A DNA stretch of 64,000 nucleotides from Gremmenia infestans (GCA_032629725.1 JAFEVB010000015.1:124001-188000), one strand, 5' to 3'. Numbered from the stretch's first letter, positions 45,645 through 57,607 are shown. A program made the numbers and translations. The notes: generated by a model from the letters alone, not told the origin.

Positions 45645-47542
45645 ATGGCGTCTCTAATCAACACCCCACCATCAAGTCCCTTGACCGACTTCACACACTC
45701 CCCCTCACCACCCCCTTCTCCAACTTTCTGGCTCGATCTCTCAGGAGCTCCCGAGCCCGAACCCGTCGCACCTCCTCCAAAGAGACGAGGACGACCACCC
45801 AAGAACAAGACAGCAGAGAACACAGCCCAGCCTTCAAACAAGCAGAATGTGAAAGCTAAGGAGCGCTCTCCCTCACCGGAAGATGTTATCCGCGTCGCAA
45901 CCCCGCTTCCCACGAAGAGGAAAGCTGGCGCAGAGGTGCCTGTAGAGGGTTTCGAATCATCAGAAGCCGATGAGGAGCCAAGACGCAAGAAGCAGAAGAA
46001 GGCACAGAAGACAATTGCCCCTCGAGCCCCAGCTCCAGTCGGAAGACGCCGCTCAGACCGCCCGCTCAAACCTACACACAAAGCATCGTCCTTCAACTCG
46101 CAACGTGCCGACCTCCCAACACCATCGCCGACCAACCCCTTCGCGTCCTCGCCATCAACTATAGCCTCTGCTTCCGCCCTAAACGAAAACCGGAACCGCC
46201 GTGTCCAAACATCCAAGGATGCCGCTAACTCTACGTCTACGTCTACCTCTGCATCCGTAGAGCCAGAGCCGGAACGTAAACGCCTAACAGTTTTCGAAAT
46301 CGACGCCGCGCTCGACGCCCGCCCAACCAGGCCCCCGGTGTCCATGAGCCAGTTCCTGAAAGACGATCGCCCGGAAGGCGGGATTTATCCTGCTACAGGA
46401 CCCTCGGCGACTTTTGGGACGAGACTGCCGAAGCTAGATGGCAAAGACAAAGGCAAAAGCACAGGTACAGGTAAAGGCAAAGGCGTTGTGAAAAACAAGG
46501 GCAAGAAAGAAAAGGCTGGGAAGACAGTAGCCGGCAAAAGCGCTGCTCGAAACTTTGCACCACTGTCGTCTGAAGAGGCAGCAGGAGCACCAGCACCAAT
46601 AGCAGCGGCAGAAGTACCAGCTCATACACAGGCGCCTGAGCCATCTCACTGTGAAGCAGCGACCCCACCATCTTCCTCACCTCCTACTCGGAAGCGAAGC
46701 CGCTCTTCAAATAATGGCGATGATGGATCCAACGACGCCGACCTCCCAGCACCACCGCCCAAAAAACAGCGCACAGAACGCGGGTCCTCTGCTACAGTCG
46801 AGCTCCTCACCCACCCCACACCCCCCTTACCCCAGGTCGCCGCCTCTGATATCCTGTACTTTGCGTACGGCATCGAGATGAGCATTTCGGAAATGAGGCG
46901 GAAGTATCCCGGGAGTCAGTTTGTATCGTGCGCGAAAGTAGAGAACTATAGATGGAGTGTTGGGAGTGATGATAAAGGTAAATTACCAGTCTACTAGTCC
47001 TAAGTCTTCCCCTCCTTGATCTTCATCGAGGATGAGGTTGAGATTGGGAATAGGCGCTAATAAAAGTGTACTGCATAGTCAAGATCACCCCAAGCGACGG
47101 AAATGCGACATGGGGAGCAATATACAAGATCTCGCAATCCTCCCTCGCAGCACTCACCGCGAAAGGCACGCATTACTCGCTCGCTATGTCCACTGTCCCA
47201 GCACAGCTCTTCCAGCGCGATAAATCGATCGGCTGGTTCGGGAATGAAACGGAAGCTGAACTACTCGCTGGCGAGGTTGTTGAGGCACACGTTCTCGTTG
47301 CAGGGAAAGGACAAGATCAAGTACAAGGACAAGGACAGGCAGGGGAAGGACAAGATCAAGAGGCACAGGCAGAGGAGATCCAGGAGAAAGGTGGCCTGTT
47401 CGACGGAGATGACGTGACGGTACAGAGGCTCAACAGAGCGATCGTAGAGCTTTGTCCCGAGGGCCTCTGCGCAGCGTATGTAAAGCAGACGTTGAGGCAA
47501 TGGGTTCCAGCGCCGAAGACACCAGATGGGATTTATTGGTAA
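45645..47542 (+). CDS. AT-hook protein with degenerate GGCT-like domain
   Basis: Exons 45645-46977 and 47079-47542 with a 101-nt intron (GTAAAT ... GCATAG); 598 residues. A single AT-hook KRRGRPPKNK occupies 46-55, which binds the AT minor groove; the next 340 residues are disordered, basic and P/S/A-rich (nuclear-like KRK, KKQKK clusters; TGTGKGKGVVKNKGKKEK near 275). From about 400 a gamma-glutamylcyclotransferase-like fold begins: ILYFAYGIEMS in place of YGSN, FVSCAKVENYRW, then ATWGAIYKIS, a SLAALTAKG stretch where the family has an acidic-rich LD-x-x-EG with the catalytic Glu, and HYSLAMSTVPAQLF. A Q/G-rich insert (QDQVQGQGQAGEGQDQEAQ) interrupts the C-terminus before a final helical stretch. 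The key GGCT residues are missing, so a binding role at chromatin is inferred; no ligand is known. Confidence 0.78.
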
Positions 47543-48271
47543 TTGTGCTATTATGCGGATATGATATGATAGGAAAGGAAAAAGGGAGGGAAGGAGGGAA
47601 GGAGGGAAGGAGGGATTGATATCTCTGCAGATGAGACCCGTCGCCTAGCGCGGTGCGGTGCGGTCTCTGTAGATGACATTCTCCTCTCTGGACATTCTCC
47701 TTCTTAATATGAATTGGTAGGAGGTGGGAGGTGGGAATAGGGGTTGATGTTGTCTTCTTGCTGGCTTTAGGAGGGGGTTGGGATTGATATCTCTACATTG
47801 AGACCCGTCGCGAGACACGGTATCTGTGGATGACATTCTCCTGAGCAACTTCTTGGAGGTGGTGGAAGGAAGCATTGATGGGGAGGTAGGAGCGAAGTGG
47901 GATATGGGAATTTTTCAAAAAGACGCAGGATATGGTTAAATAGATACACGCATTGTGGATACTAAAGGATATGGAATAAGATCAACCTCAAACTCCAAGA
48001 CTAAATTCGCAATGCGTGAGATAGATTGACTTGAAACAGTGAACTTGGTGGAACATTAAATGCTGGTGTAGACGAGGCTTGTTACTCGGACTAAACTGCG
48101 GAAGGCACTACCCAAGTATGGCATGAGACTGGTAGGTAGTTATAAGGCATATATCTATCTATGTAGATGCTTCTTCTAACGAAACACGGAGAGAAAAACA
48201 AAAAGAGGCGTTCTATTTTGGGTATAATTGAAAAATCAAGCAGCCTCCCAAGTGATCCAATGCAACGCAAT
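47543..48271. other. Intergenic region between convergent genes
   Basis: 0.73 kb between the tail-to-tail AT-hook gene and acyltransferase gene. It has a purine tract of GGAAGGAGG units at about 47578-47615 and a partial direct repeat (47614-47685 and 47782-47842). No gene. Confidence 0.55.
47614..47842 (+). repeat. Spaced direct repeat, two units
   Basis: 47614-47685 and 47782-47842 share GATTGATATCTCT, TGAGACCCGTCGC, CGGT.TCTGT and GATGACATTCTCCT in the same order, with small gaps. Confidence 0.75.
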
Positions 48272-50299
48272 TTAGCAAAGGACGTATAAAGAGCACATCA
48301 TGCTCAGTCCCAAGATCATCGAGCACCAGAAACACACATTGTTCAGCACCTTCTTACCCTTGACCCATTTCGTACGCTGCAACACCACGATAGGCAATTG
48401 AGACATCTGGCACAGGAAGCCGTAGCCCCTGATCTTCTTCGTGATGCATGCCATGACGATTTCGTGCCCGATAGCTGAGATGAAGAAGGTGATGAATGTG
48501 GCCATGGGACGCCCGATATGTGGTCGAGAAGCGCTGTAGACGTGTCGCCGGAAGAAGTTGTGGACGGGAATGTTCCATTCGCGAGAGAATTCAAGCCAAT
48601 CGGTGCTGTTCCACCAATCAGAATAAAAGTGCCTGTCTGCGAAGCCTAGGGAGGGGGAAGTTAGCTTGTGAATTCTCCGAGGTTTTCAGTGGAGGACTTA
48701 CAGGTTATCTCTGCAAAGGCACCGAGTACGTATTCAAAGATTACAAGGAAAACGAGAAGGAAAGTGACCATGAAGGGAAAGAGAAGGTTGGATATTGCTT
48801 CGGCGAGAATGAGCGCCGTTTCGGAGAAAGAGTCAACTGTTTCTAAGCGCACAGCGGATTCGATCATTACGGGGAGAATGAATTCTTCCGAGGTCATAGT
48901 CAAGAGGAAAATGACACCGAACACGGCGAGGATCTTATATCCCAATTCGGACCAGACAATGCCTTTCGTTCGGGGATATTCGAGCTCATAGCATAGGGTT
49001 GGGCAGAAAATATAGTCGACATAATTTGCCCAAGTCAGGTTCTTCGGATAAGTGACCGATCCCATTGGTGAAGTGAGCTCAATGGCTAGGTCTTCTCGCA
49101 AGCGGGATAGGTCTGGCTTTTCTTCTGGGCTTTTTGGTCTATCTTCTGCTGCTGACGTCTCTGGCGTATGCCCTGCGGTGGGGTATTGGTATGCAGGAGC
49201 TTTTGATGCTGTTTGCGGATTATCAAGAGCTTGTAGTCTTCGCTCTGTCTCACTGAGATGGCCGTTGTAGAAGGCATATGAATGCATGTTCATTAGTAGA
49301 ACAATGGTATGAAGTGTAAAAAATACTTGCGCCGTCCAGGTCCATCTACGCTGGAAAGGAACACTAGGACCAGTCAGTAAGAGACAGTCCGAAAATGACA
49401 TGGGAGATAATCTGATGCCCTAGCTTAAGCAGAAATCCAAAGGCTGTGAATCCCCCCAAAAAGGTTACTGCCATAAAGTTGACATGTGAAGAGATTCTAA
49501 CAGGCGAGCGGTTTGCAATCATCACGGTCCACTTGAACCCTAATTGGCCAGATCATCATCGTCCATGTAATATATAGAAACTTCCAAGAAAATAAACTCA
49601 CTTTACCCAAAAGGCAAACCAAATGGCTTGGTACAGACTCTGTAGTGCCATTCCACCGCCTGCCCATCTCAATCCCATCATATTCCCAGTTGAGCTTCTG
49701 AACAGACGGTGCAATGGTAAGCTCACAGCAGTGCTCGCAACCATCAGTCCGTCTGCCAAACCAAGTTCCCACACCTTGACAGTGAACAACTGCCAAATCT
49801 GCACCCTCATGGGATATCCCGTATCTTTTATATTCCTCAGTATCGTTGTCACGGCCATAATCGTGAGGGCAATCCAGAACAAGACATAAAAGCCATGGAA
49901 GTCTCGATAATCGCTATTCGGGTCGAAATGGGACACTCGGGAGGCATATTCGATAGTGGGAAACAGCCGCCGCCGTTGCTCAGCACGTACTTGCTTTCTT
50001 GCAGAAGATATGGAGTGGGCGGATGGGGGCGCATCTTCGGGGATTGGGGTTGAGCGCCCGCTGAAACAGTCAAATCAGCGTTATTTTTTGGTCGTCATAT
50101 GGGAGTTATACCTCGTCTGTCCTGATGTGCTACCATTGGTCTGGGAGGCCTCTTTTCCGTTGACTGCTAGTAGACCGTCTTCACCTAATGTGCGTAGAAC
50201 AGCCGGGTTCCCCGGTTTGACCGCGCGGGGACGTAGAATATGGTCATGGTCCTCCTTGTTGTGACCGTTGAGCTGTGGCTCTGCGGAAGTAGTAGACAT
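48272..50299 (-). CDS. ARE2: Sterol O-acyltransferase (ARE1/ARE2 family, MBOAT)
   Basis: Four exons, 50299-50112, 50060-49602, 49363-48702 and 48645-48272; introns of 51, 238 and 56 nt, phases consistent; 560 residues. The start is the ATG of MSTTSAEPQLNGHNKEDHDH; about 100 cytosolic residues precede the first membrane segments (YVLFWIALTIMAVTTIL). WTWTAQVFFTLHTIVLLMNM and MHSYAFYNGHLSETE are ACAT-type signatures. The MBOAT core in the last exon has the FYxDWWN motif (FYSDWWN, 443-449) and the active-site His in SAIGHEIV (H497). In this family the enzyme esterifies sterols with acyl-CoA in the ER membrane for lipid-droplet storage. Intron 2 is longer than usual; its phase and the WVNVPFQRRWTWT junction support it, though an extra small exon cannot be excluded. 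Confidence 0.9.
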
Positions 50300-50887
50300 T
50301 GTGAAGCTTGATCTGAAGACCTAATGATCAAACAAGTTGTGCTTAAAGTTTGTAGAATACTCGGAGCTTGAAACAATGTAGATGGTGAAGCTTCACGCAC
50401 GGATGGGGAAAAGTTGGCAGAAGATATAACGCTGGTCAAAACCACAGAATTCGATATTATACCAGGAATATCTCCATACGTTATTGTCAATCAGACACCA
50501 GTAGGGTCTGTATAATCTGGGAAGTCTTATCAATAAGTTCTACAAGAAGAGAGAGGGTGGCGTGGCGCAAGGGGTTCAGCCACAATCGTCAATCATTCTG
50601 CCAAGTTTCCTCACCGCCCTCGTCCATTTCTGTCCAATCCATCCATTGCATCTATGTCCGCCCCTGCCATGCACCACAGTGTTTAACGCTGACAAGCGCA
50701 AGCGAGCTTCAACATATGGAGTGGACAACAAAAGACATTGCCTAGCTTAATAGCATAATCCTCGACTACCACGACTACGAATCTCTTCCTCAGCTTCTTG
50801 AAATATCTACATGATACCCGATCCTTGAGTCTCTCAAGCTGGTCAACTTCGAACGGCTGGCCCAGAGAGGGGCACTAACCAGCTAGA
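50300..50887. promoter_or_regulatory. Divergent promoter, sterol acyltransferase / AP-1 gamma
   Basis: 588 bp between head-to-head start codons. It must contain both promoters unless upstream exons overlap. No strong TATA box on either side; pyrimidine-rich stretches near both starts. Confidence 0.7.
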
Positions 50888-53582
50888 ATGAGCTCTTGTG
50901 AGGCACCCGCAATGCCAAAACAGCACCCTCGCTAACCATTCAAAGTAAAGCAATTCATTCGCAATGTGCGGGCGTCGAAGACTATTGCGGACGAGCGTGC
51001 TGTTGTGCAGAAGGAGAGTGCCGCCATTAGAGCCAGCTTTAGGGAGGAGAGCGGCGACTCAAACGTTAGGTAGGAAACCACTCTGGACTGGTCGGCCATG
51101 CGACAATTATTGACAGATGTTGCAGGCGGAACAATGTAGCCAAGCTATTATACCTTTTTACTCTCGGGGAGCGGACACATTTTGGTCAAATCGAATGCCT
51201 CAAATTGCTTGCCTCACCTCGATTCGCGGATAAACGTTTGGGATACTTGGGAACAATGCTGCTACTGGATGAGAATCAGGAGGTGCTTACATTGGTCACG
51301 AATTCGTTGAAGAAGTAAGAGATTCTAGATTTGGATATGGTGGTGATTTGCTCACGATATTACAGTGATCTCAACCATTCCAATCAGTATATCGTTGGAC
51401 TCGCTCTCTGCACCCTCGGAAATATTGCCTCGGTCGAGATGTCAAGAGATCTTTTTCCTGAAATCGAAACCCTCCTATCCACCGCGAACCCTTACATTCG
51501 ACGAAAAGCCGCTCTTTGCGCCATGCGCATTTGTAGAAAGGTCCCTGATCTTCAAGAACACTTCATCGAGAAGGCATCCACTCTCCTCTCTGACCGGAAC
51601 CATGGTGTCTTATTATGCGGGTTGACGTTGGTCACCAGTCTCTGTGAGGCTGATGAAGCGGAGGGAGGCGAGGAAGGAATAGTGGAAAAGTTCAGGCCAT
51701 TCTGTGGAAGCCTTGTACGAACATTGAAGGCCTTGGCGAGCTCGGGATATGCTCCCGAACACGATGTCACTGGTATTACGGATCCCTTCCTGCAAGTTAA
51801 GATTCTACAACTTCTTCGCGTTCTCGCACGGGGAGATTCGCAAGTGAGTGAACAGATCAACGATATCCTGGCCCAAGTCGCAACAAATACAGACTCGTCA
51901 AAAAATGTTGGAAACTCTATCCTTTACGAGTCAGTCCTCACGATTCTGGACATAGATGCGGATTCGGGCTTGCGAGTTCTTGGTGTCAATATTCTTGGCA
52001 AGTTCCTTTCAAATCGAGACAACAACATACGATATGTGGCATTAAATACACTTATCAAAGTTGTCGCAGTTGAACCAAACGCCGTTCAACGCCATCGAAA
52101 TACCATTCTCGAATGTCTCCGTGATCCTGATATCAGTATCAGGAGGCGGGCTCTCGATCTGAGTTTTACTCTCATCAATGAAGGCAATGTTAGATTGTTG
52201 ATCAGGGAGTTGTTGGCATTCTTGGAGGTTGCCGACAATGAATTCAAGCCCATAATGACAAGTCAAATTGGTGTTGCGGCTGATAGATTCTCTCCAAACA
52301 AGAGATGGCACGTCGACACCATGTTGAGAGTCTTGTCACTTGCTGGAAACTATGTCAAGGAACAAATTCTTTCGTCATTTATTAGACTCATCGCAACAAC
52401 GCCCGAGCTACAAACGTACGCGGTGCAGAAGTTGTATTCTAGTTTGAAGAAGGACATCACCCAGGAAAGTCTCACATTGGCCGGTGCATGGTGCATTGGC
52501 GAATACGGCGATGCGCTTCTCCGAGGCGGGCAATATGAAGAGGAAGAGCTGGTGCAGGAAGTCAAGGAGAGCGAGGTGGTTGACCTGTTCTCCTCCATCT
52601 TGAACTCTAGTTATGCCACCCAAATTGCGACCGAATACATCATCACATCCCTGATGAAACTCACCACCCGATTCTCAGAACCTGCACAAATTGACAGAAT
52701 CAGACGGATATTGCAAGGAAACTCGGCAAGTCTTGATATCGAAGTCCAGCAACGTGCTGTCGAATATGGAAACTTGTTCGCATATGATGCTATTCGGCGA
52801 GGTGTTCTAGAGAAAATGCCACCGCCACAGATCAAGGAAGAATCCAGAGTCTTTGGCGAGTCGATGAAGAAAACCAACAAGGCGAGCAACAGAAAATCGA
52901 AGGTTGTGAAACCAGCGGAAGAAGATCTTCTGTTTGATTTGATGGGTGACGGTAATCCACCAGCGGCTGCCGAAGGTTCTTCGAACAATGCGGATCTACT
53001 GGCCGATATTCTAGGTGGTAGCACATCACCAACTACCTCGCCCCCACCACAACAATCCAACGTGAGTTCAATCATGGACCTGTTTGGTAGTTCTGGCCCT
53101 TCAGCTCCTTCGCAGCCTACTCCAAGCGCATCAGCCGCTTCAAGTGATCTCTTTTCCGGCATGTCATCGCCCTCACCACAACCCGCGGCACCAACCGTAC
53201 CCACTCATCCTTGCTACGATAAAAATGACCTTAACATCACACTACAATTACAACGGAACTCGGAAGGAACAGTGCAAGTGATGGCGCGATTCCGAAACAA
53301 ATCAATGCACCAGCCATTATCAACTGTCGCGCTTCAAGCTGCAGTACCTAAAACCCAGAAGCTTCAGTTGAACGCCATGTCGAATCCAGAATTAGCGCCT
53401 GGAGCCGAAGCAACACAGTCCATGAGAATTACAGGCAGCAAAGGGGTATGTATCTCAACCCGCATTGTGTGATATTGCTAATTAGATGATTTTAGCCGCC
53501 ATTGCGATTACGATTGAAGGTATCATATGTGCTTCCTTCGGGACAGGTTACGGATCAAGTAGACTGGTCGGAGCCTAAATGA
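50888..53582 (+). CDS. APL4: AP-1 complex subunit gamma (gamma-adaptin)
   Basis: Five exons, 50888-50897, 50946-51069, 51126-51314, 51366-53445 and 53496-53582, all GT-AG with matching phases; 829 residues, the usual length. The first exon is only 10 nt (ATG AGC TCT T). The N-terminal trunk (MSSLKQFIRNVRASKTIADE; RAVVQKESAAIRASFREESG) is an adaptin HEAT/armadillo solenoid to about residue 590. A proline/serine-rich hinge follows with DLLFDLMGD and DLLADILGG, acidic-hydrophobic motifs like clathrin or accessory-protein binding sites. The gamma-ear starts near 710 (DLNITLQLQRNSEGT) and ends QVTDQVDWSEPK. Role known in the family: clathrin coat of the trans-Golgi/endosome pathway, with beta, mu and sigma subunits elsewhere in the genome. 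Confidence 0.96.
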
Positions 53583-54918
53583 TAGATGACGGCACTCCCA
53601 TTGTATACACGAAAATCCGAAGATATATCCATTAAACAAGCATACTTTTTGTGAGATGTGGTGTGTTTCACGATGATAATTTCACATTCGAAAAGCCCCC
53701 GAGTTTATATCATGTTTCACCAAGCGGCTTTGTCTGTTTGCTTTCGTCTTTGCTTCTTTCATTATCACGCCTCAAGAAGTTCATATGTGGGTTATGACCT
53801 CTACCTAGTAGGTAGTCAAAGCGCAAGTACCTAAGTCTGTCTGCCACTGCTTTCCGACTAGAGACCAAGGTCATTAGAATCACATCCTGACAGTTGAAAG
53901 GGCTCCCCTTTATTTCTCCCCTTCTTTTCTCAATTCCTCTGTTGATCAATATGATATTTTTGGCGGGATATCTGATCCCAAAATATCTAGTCCTTTAACC
54001 CCAGCCCAGCCGAGAACACGCACGCTAAAGCTAGTATTACGTAGTATCTGGATTATTCCGAACGCCTTGTTGCAACAAGGTCATATGGTATTCAACTCTC
54101 TCTCTACACCCACTTGATCTACAAACAAACCCGAAACCAAAAAACGACCCAACTAACAACACACTCTGGAATCCCATTACTCAACTCATTTATTCACCAA
54201 CCCTTTCACACACTAAACTATATTATCTTGAACCCATCAAATACACTATCATTATCTTCAAAATGCCTCCCGCTGCTATAGTGGTGCTACCTTGGCAAAA
54301 CCACATAATTTCTAACATAATAACATATGTATTTCCAAGTACTAAACTGCACATAACATAATATCACATGACCCGTCTTGCTAGTCAACAGCTATGCTGC
54401 TAGACTTAATAGTTCAGATAGCTCGCTGATGAATATCAAGTACTAAATAGGACTGTGTATCAGAAGCAAGCCTGCAGGACACTGGCGGGCCGGACGGGCT
54501 GTCTGGCTGAAGAGATTACTAAAGCATATTAACTAATCGAAACGTGCATACTGACTAGGATAAGATATGTTATGAATAAGCAACGGCGCACCTTGTTGAT
54601 TTCCGATGTGTTCTTGAAGGACGGCTGGACGGGTACGGGGACATGTACAAGCTTCTAGAGCAGCTGGTAGTGACTGGGGTGATTACGGATGCACATATAT
54701 GTTGCTATTGCTATTACTATTGCTATTTATGTTGCTGCGCCGGTATGTTCATGTTCTGGAATTCAAGTAATCAATCCACTGGGTGAACTCCTAGAGTGTA
54801 GTTAGGGAGCTGAACTAGACTAAACTAGACAGACTGGATTGGATTAGATAGGAAAGGGAAGATGTAAATTCCGCAGGAGGGGTTTTAGGCAGACAGGCAC
54901 CGTGGGGAGGTCTTGATG

Positions 54919-54958
54919 GTATGTATGTATGTATGTATGTATGTATGTATGTATGTAT
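54919..54958 (+). repeat. (GTAT)n microsatellite
   Basis: Ten uninterrupted GTAT units. Confidence 0.95.
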
Positions 54959-55089
54959 GGTGTACAGTATATATATGAAATGAAATACATTAATGCTAGC
55001 AGGCTGCGATACTAAGAGGTGAGTTTACTCGCTTTGCATCTTTACTTCGAGTGCTTGTATGCAATTTCTAGGTACCTCTCTACCTCTAC

Positions 55090-55126
55090 CTATATATATA
55101 TATACATATACATATACATATACATT
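55090..55126 (+). repeat. (TA)n/(CATA)n microsatellite
   Basis: TATATATATATA followed by CATATA units. Confidence 0.9.
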
Positions 55127-55717
55127 CATCACTCTCGCCCTTACCCCCACCCTCCCTCACTCACTCACCTCAACATCATCACAAACAACATCACGCAAGC
55201 GAGCAAGGAAGCAAGCAAGGTATAAGAACCATCCATGCATCAATTATCCATTCGTTTAATTCCATGATTTATTCTCCCTTAAGCTCAGGCTCAAGGTCAA
55301 GGTCAAGCTCACTAATATGTACTCTATGCATCCATCGCATCGCATCCATCGCATCTGCTTGGCTACGTACGTGCATTATCTCATTCCATCCCGTCTCATG
55401 ATTCATCCCCTCTCAAATATTCAATAACCGCTCCACTCCACTCACTCACTGCCCCTTAATGCAACGAGTGTAGATGTAAAATACAACAACATCACGAACC
55501 GCGCGCAAGCTCCCAACGAGCTAAAAGCCAAAACGAAAGTGTCAATGCAATGCAATACAATGCTGCGCCATCCCTCCCGTGCCTGCCATGCGAGTTCGTG
55601 AAAAATAGAAAAAAAGCGGGGAAATCAGATTCATCCATCGTTACTGCGTCATTTTCATAAGGTGCTGGGTTCGTTTGTACAAAGTAAGAGAAAGCAGCCT
55701 CATTATCAACATCCACC

Positions 55718-57607
55718 CTAAGCGTACACCTCGGGCCTTCCACTACTACCCCTCTGATGGGGATAATAATCCCTACTACTCTTCTGATAAATATCCGCTG
55801 GGGATGTGCTATAAATCACATTCTCAGGCTTATACGCGGGCGCATATTTCACATCATTGAAATAGCCCGTTGCACCCCCACCACCGCCCCTTGAACTCTG
55901 ATGTGTCGCTTCACGCGGCGGCATTTTAGGGCGCACAGTATGAATTACTGGCTCAGGTGCATCGGGGGGGTAGTAGTTCTGGCTCTGTGAGCGGATGGGA
56001 ACTTGTCTACTGCTGGCGTTTCTCGTACCAGCTGAACGCTCTCTACTACGGCGACCGTGAGGAGATTCGCTGCGATCGCGTTGTTGGTAATGGTCTTCGT
56101 TGAGATCACGAAGATCGGAACGATGTCGCGTACTGATGGGAACTGAACGGCCGTTGTCGATGATGTAGCGGGTTGGTTCGGGTGGTGGTGCTGCGCGGCG
56201 GGGGGGACTGTGGGAGCGTCGTTGTGGTTGGGGAGAAGGGGAGTCGGAGTCAGATTCAGGACTTGAATAATCGACACTCTTCTTTAACCTGCTTCCCCCT
56301 CGATCTCGACTTGGCTCAACTTTACGGTCCCCTGATGCGAAGGTCTGTGCTCTTGGCAGAGGAGGAACAGCATCATTTCGGGGATAGTCTTGCGTCTTTG
56401 AGCGATGGGGCCTATCCCTTTCTCGCTGGCTGCTAGAGAAAGAATTTGGATCCGGTGGCGCGGATGAGCGTGTTTGGAGGGTAGGTTTCCGAGTTACTGG
56501 AGGTGGAGAAGGAGGCTCAACAATGTAAGCGTCTTTGGGGGATGCAGCTGGAGATCTCCTGCTAGTACCCTTACTCGACTTATCTCGTGTTCGGGGAGTC
56601 GGGGCTTCCGAAGCTCTCTTCGACTCTTTGCGAGCAGATGATCTCCGTGGTGTATCGTCATCGCTGAACTGAGGAGCAACATGTCGTACATTGTAAGATG
56701 GTGCTGCATAGGTCTCGGCTCTCCGTAGACCAGGATGGACAAAATCTTCTTCAGCTGGGGCGACCTTTCGTCGAGCAGCTTGCATATATTGCCCAGCGTA
56801 TTCCATGTGCTTGTCCCATTTCGGGGCCAAAGGAGCTTCCTTGATGGACACCCGTTCCGATTCTCGCTGTCGCAAGTCGTCTTCCGCCCTATGTCGACTC
56901 GACTTCTTCTCGGAGGTTCGAGGAGGCACATATTCATCAGACTCTTCGTGGACGTATGCCGTTTGACGAGAGTGCTTCTCTTCAGTACCTCTCCTCTTCT
57001 CCTTGTCACGACTCTTCTCCTTCTTCGAGTGTGCGTGCTTCCGCTCCTTCTCCTTCTCCTTCTCCTTTTCGAATTTCTGCCTCGACTTCTCCTCCTCCTC
57101 GTGCTTTCTCCGGTCCTCATCCCTCCCTGAAGTCCGTTTCCGGTCTGACGACTCGTAGCTCGTTGTTTTCCTCGGCGCCGCTTTTGGTTCTTCGTATATT
57201 ACATCTTCGTAGGATCTGGGCGGTGTTTGCGAGTAGACTTTCGGCGAGGCCTGCGGTGAGGGTTTCGTTCGGGGGTAGGCGTTGGATCTGGGTTCGGCGG
57301 TTCTAACCTCATACTCAAATGGATTACTTCGCGGTGTGGGGTTTCCCCGTCCCATCTCTTTCCTCAGTTCGAACAGCTTAAGCTGGTCATCATACTGATC
57401 TCTGCGGGTTTGGTCGCTGAGTAGTTCATAGGCTTGCTGCACCTTCTGAAACTCATCCTGCTTGATAGCCTTGAGAGCGGCGTCCTGCACCTTGTCTGGA
57501 TGGCATTTGAGGACGAGTTTCCGGTGTGCACTTCGAATTTCGGGAAGTTGCGCATCTTTTGATACTCCCAACGCTTTGTATGGATCCGCGGGAAGATTCA
57601 ACGCCAT
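55718..57607 (-). CDS. J-domain (DnaJ/Hsp40) protein with long charged disordered tail
   Basis: Single exon, 629 residues. A canonical J-domain occupies about 8-75 (PYKALGVSKDAQLPEIRSAH, then LVLKCHPDKV) with the HPD at 36-38 that stimulates Hsp70. The rest is disordered: a long run of K/E/R (DEDRRKHEEEEKSRQKFEKE, then KEKEKERKHAHSKKEKSRDK) at about 155-215, then S/P/R-rich sequence with SP and RS dipeptides (SSPESDSDSPSPQPQRRSHS). No G/F region and no zinc fingers, so it belongs to the type C J-proteins, whose tails decide the partner. RS/SP-rich tails suggest a nuclear or RNA-linked client but this is not shown. The start is the ATG directly before NLPADPY, and no in-frame upstream exon is needed. 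Confidence 0.9.
   Translation of the reverse strand: MALNLPADPYKALGVSKDAQLPEIRSAHRKLVLKCHPDKVQDAALKAIKQDEFQKVQQAYELLSDQTRRDQYDDQLKLFELRKEMGRGNPTPRSNPFEYEVRTAEPRSNAYPRTKPSPQASPKVYSQTPPRSYEDVIYEEPKAAPRKTTSYESSDRKRTSGRDEDRRKHEEEEKSRQKFEKEKEKEKERKHAHSKKEKSRDKEKRRGTEEKHSRQTAYVHEESDEYVPPRTSEKKSSRHRAEDDLRQRESERVSIKEAPLAPKWDKHMEYAGQYMQAARRKVAPAEEDFVHPGLRRAETYAAPSYNVRHVAPQFSDDDTPRRSSARKESKRASEAPTPRTRDKSSKGTSRRSPAASPKDAYIVEPPSPPPVTRKPTLQTRSSAPPDPNSFSSSQRERDRPHRSKTQDYPRNDAVPPLPRAQTFASGDRKVEPSRDRGGSRLKKSVDYSSPESDSDSPSPQPQRRSHSPPRRAAPPPEPTRYIIDNGRSVPISTRHRSDLRDLNEDHYQQRDRSESPHGRRSRERSAGTRNASSRQVPIRSQSQNYYPPDAPEPVIHTVRPKMPPREATHQSSRGGGGGATGYFNDVKYAPAYKPENVIYSTSPADIYQKSSRDYYPHQRGSSGRPEVYA

Larger units (their letters stand above)
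53583..55717. other. Intergenic, with microsatellites and a candidate small gene
   Basis: 2.1 kb. A leader-like A/C/T-rich stretch (54090-54262) leads into ATCTTCAAAATGCC at 54254-54267, a near-ideal fungal start context, but the frame closes after 33 codons and I recognise no product; splicing cannot be settled. Tetranucleotide (GTAT)n spans 54919-54958 and TA/CATA repeats span 55090-55126. The rest shows nothing recognisable. Confidence 0.4.

Noticed and set aside
45602..46345. Minus-strand frame of 247 codons
   Set aside because: Opposite the AT-hook gene, whose AT-hook and GGCT-like domain are clear. Long antisense frames are common in C/G-rich disordered-coding DNA.
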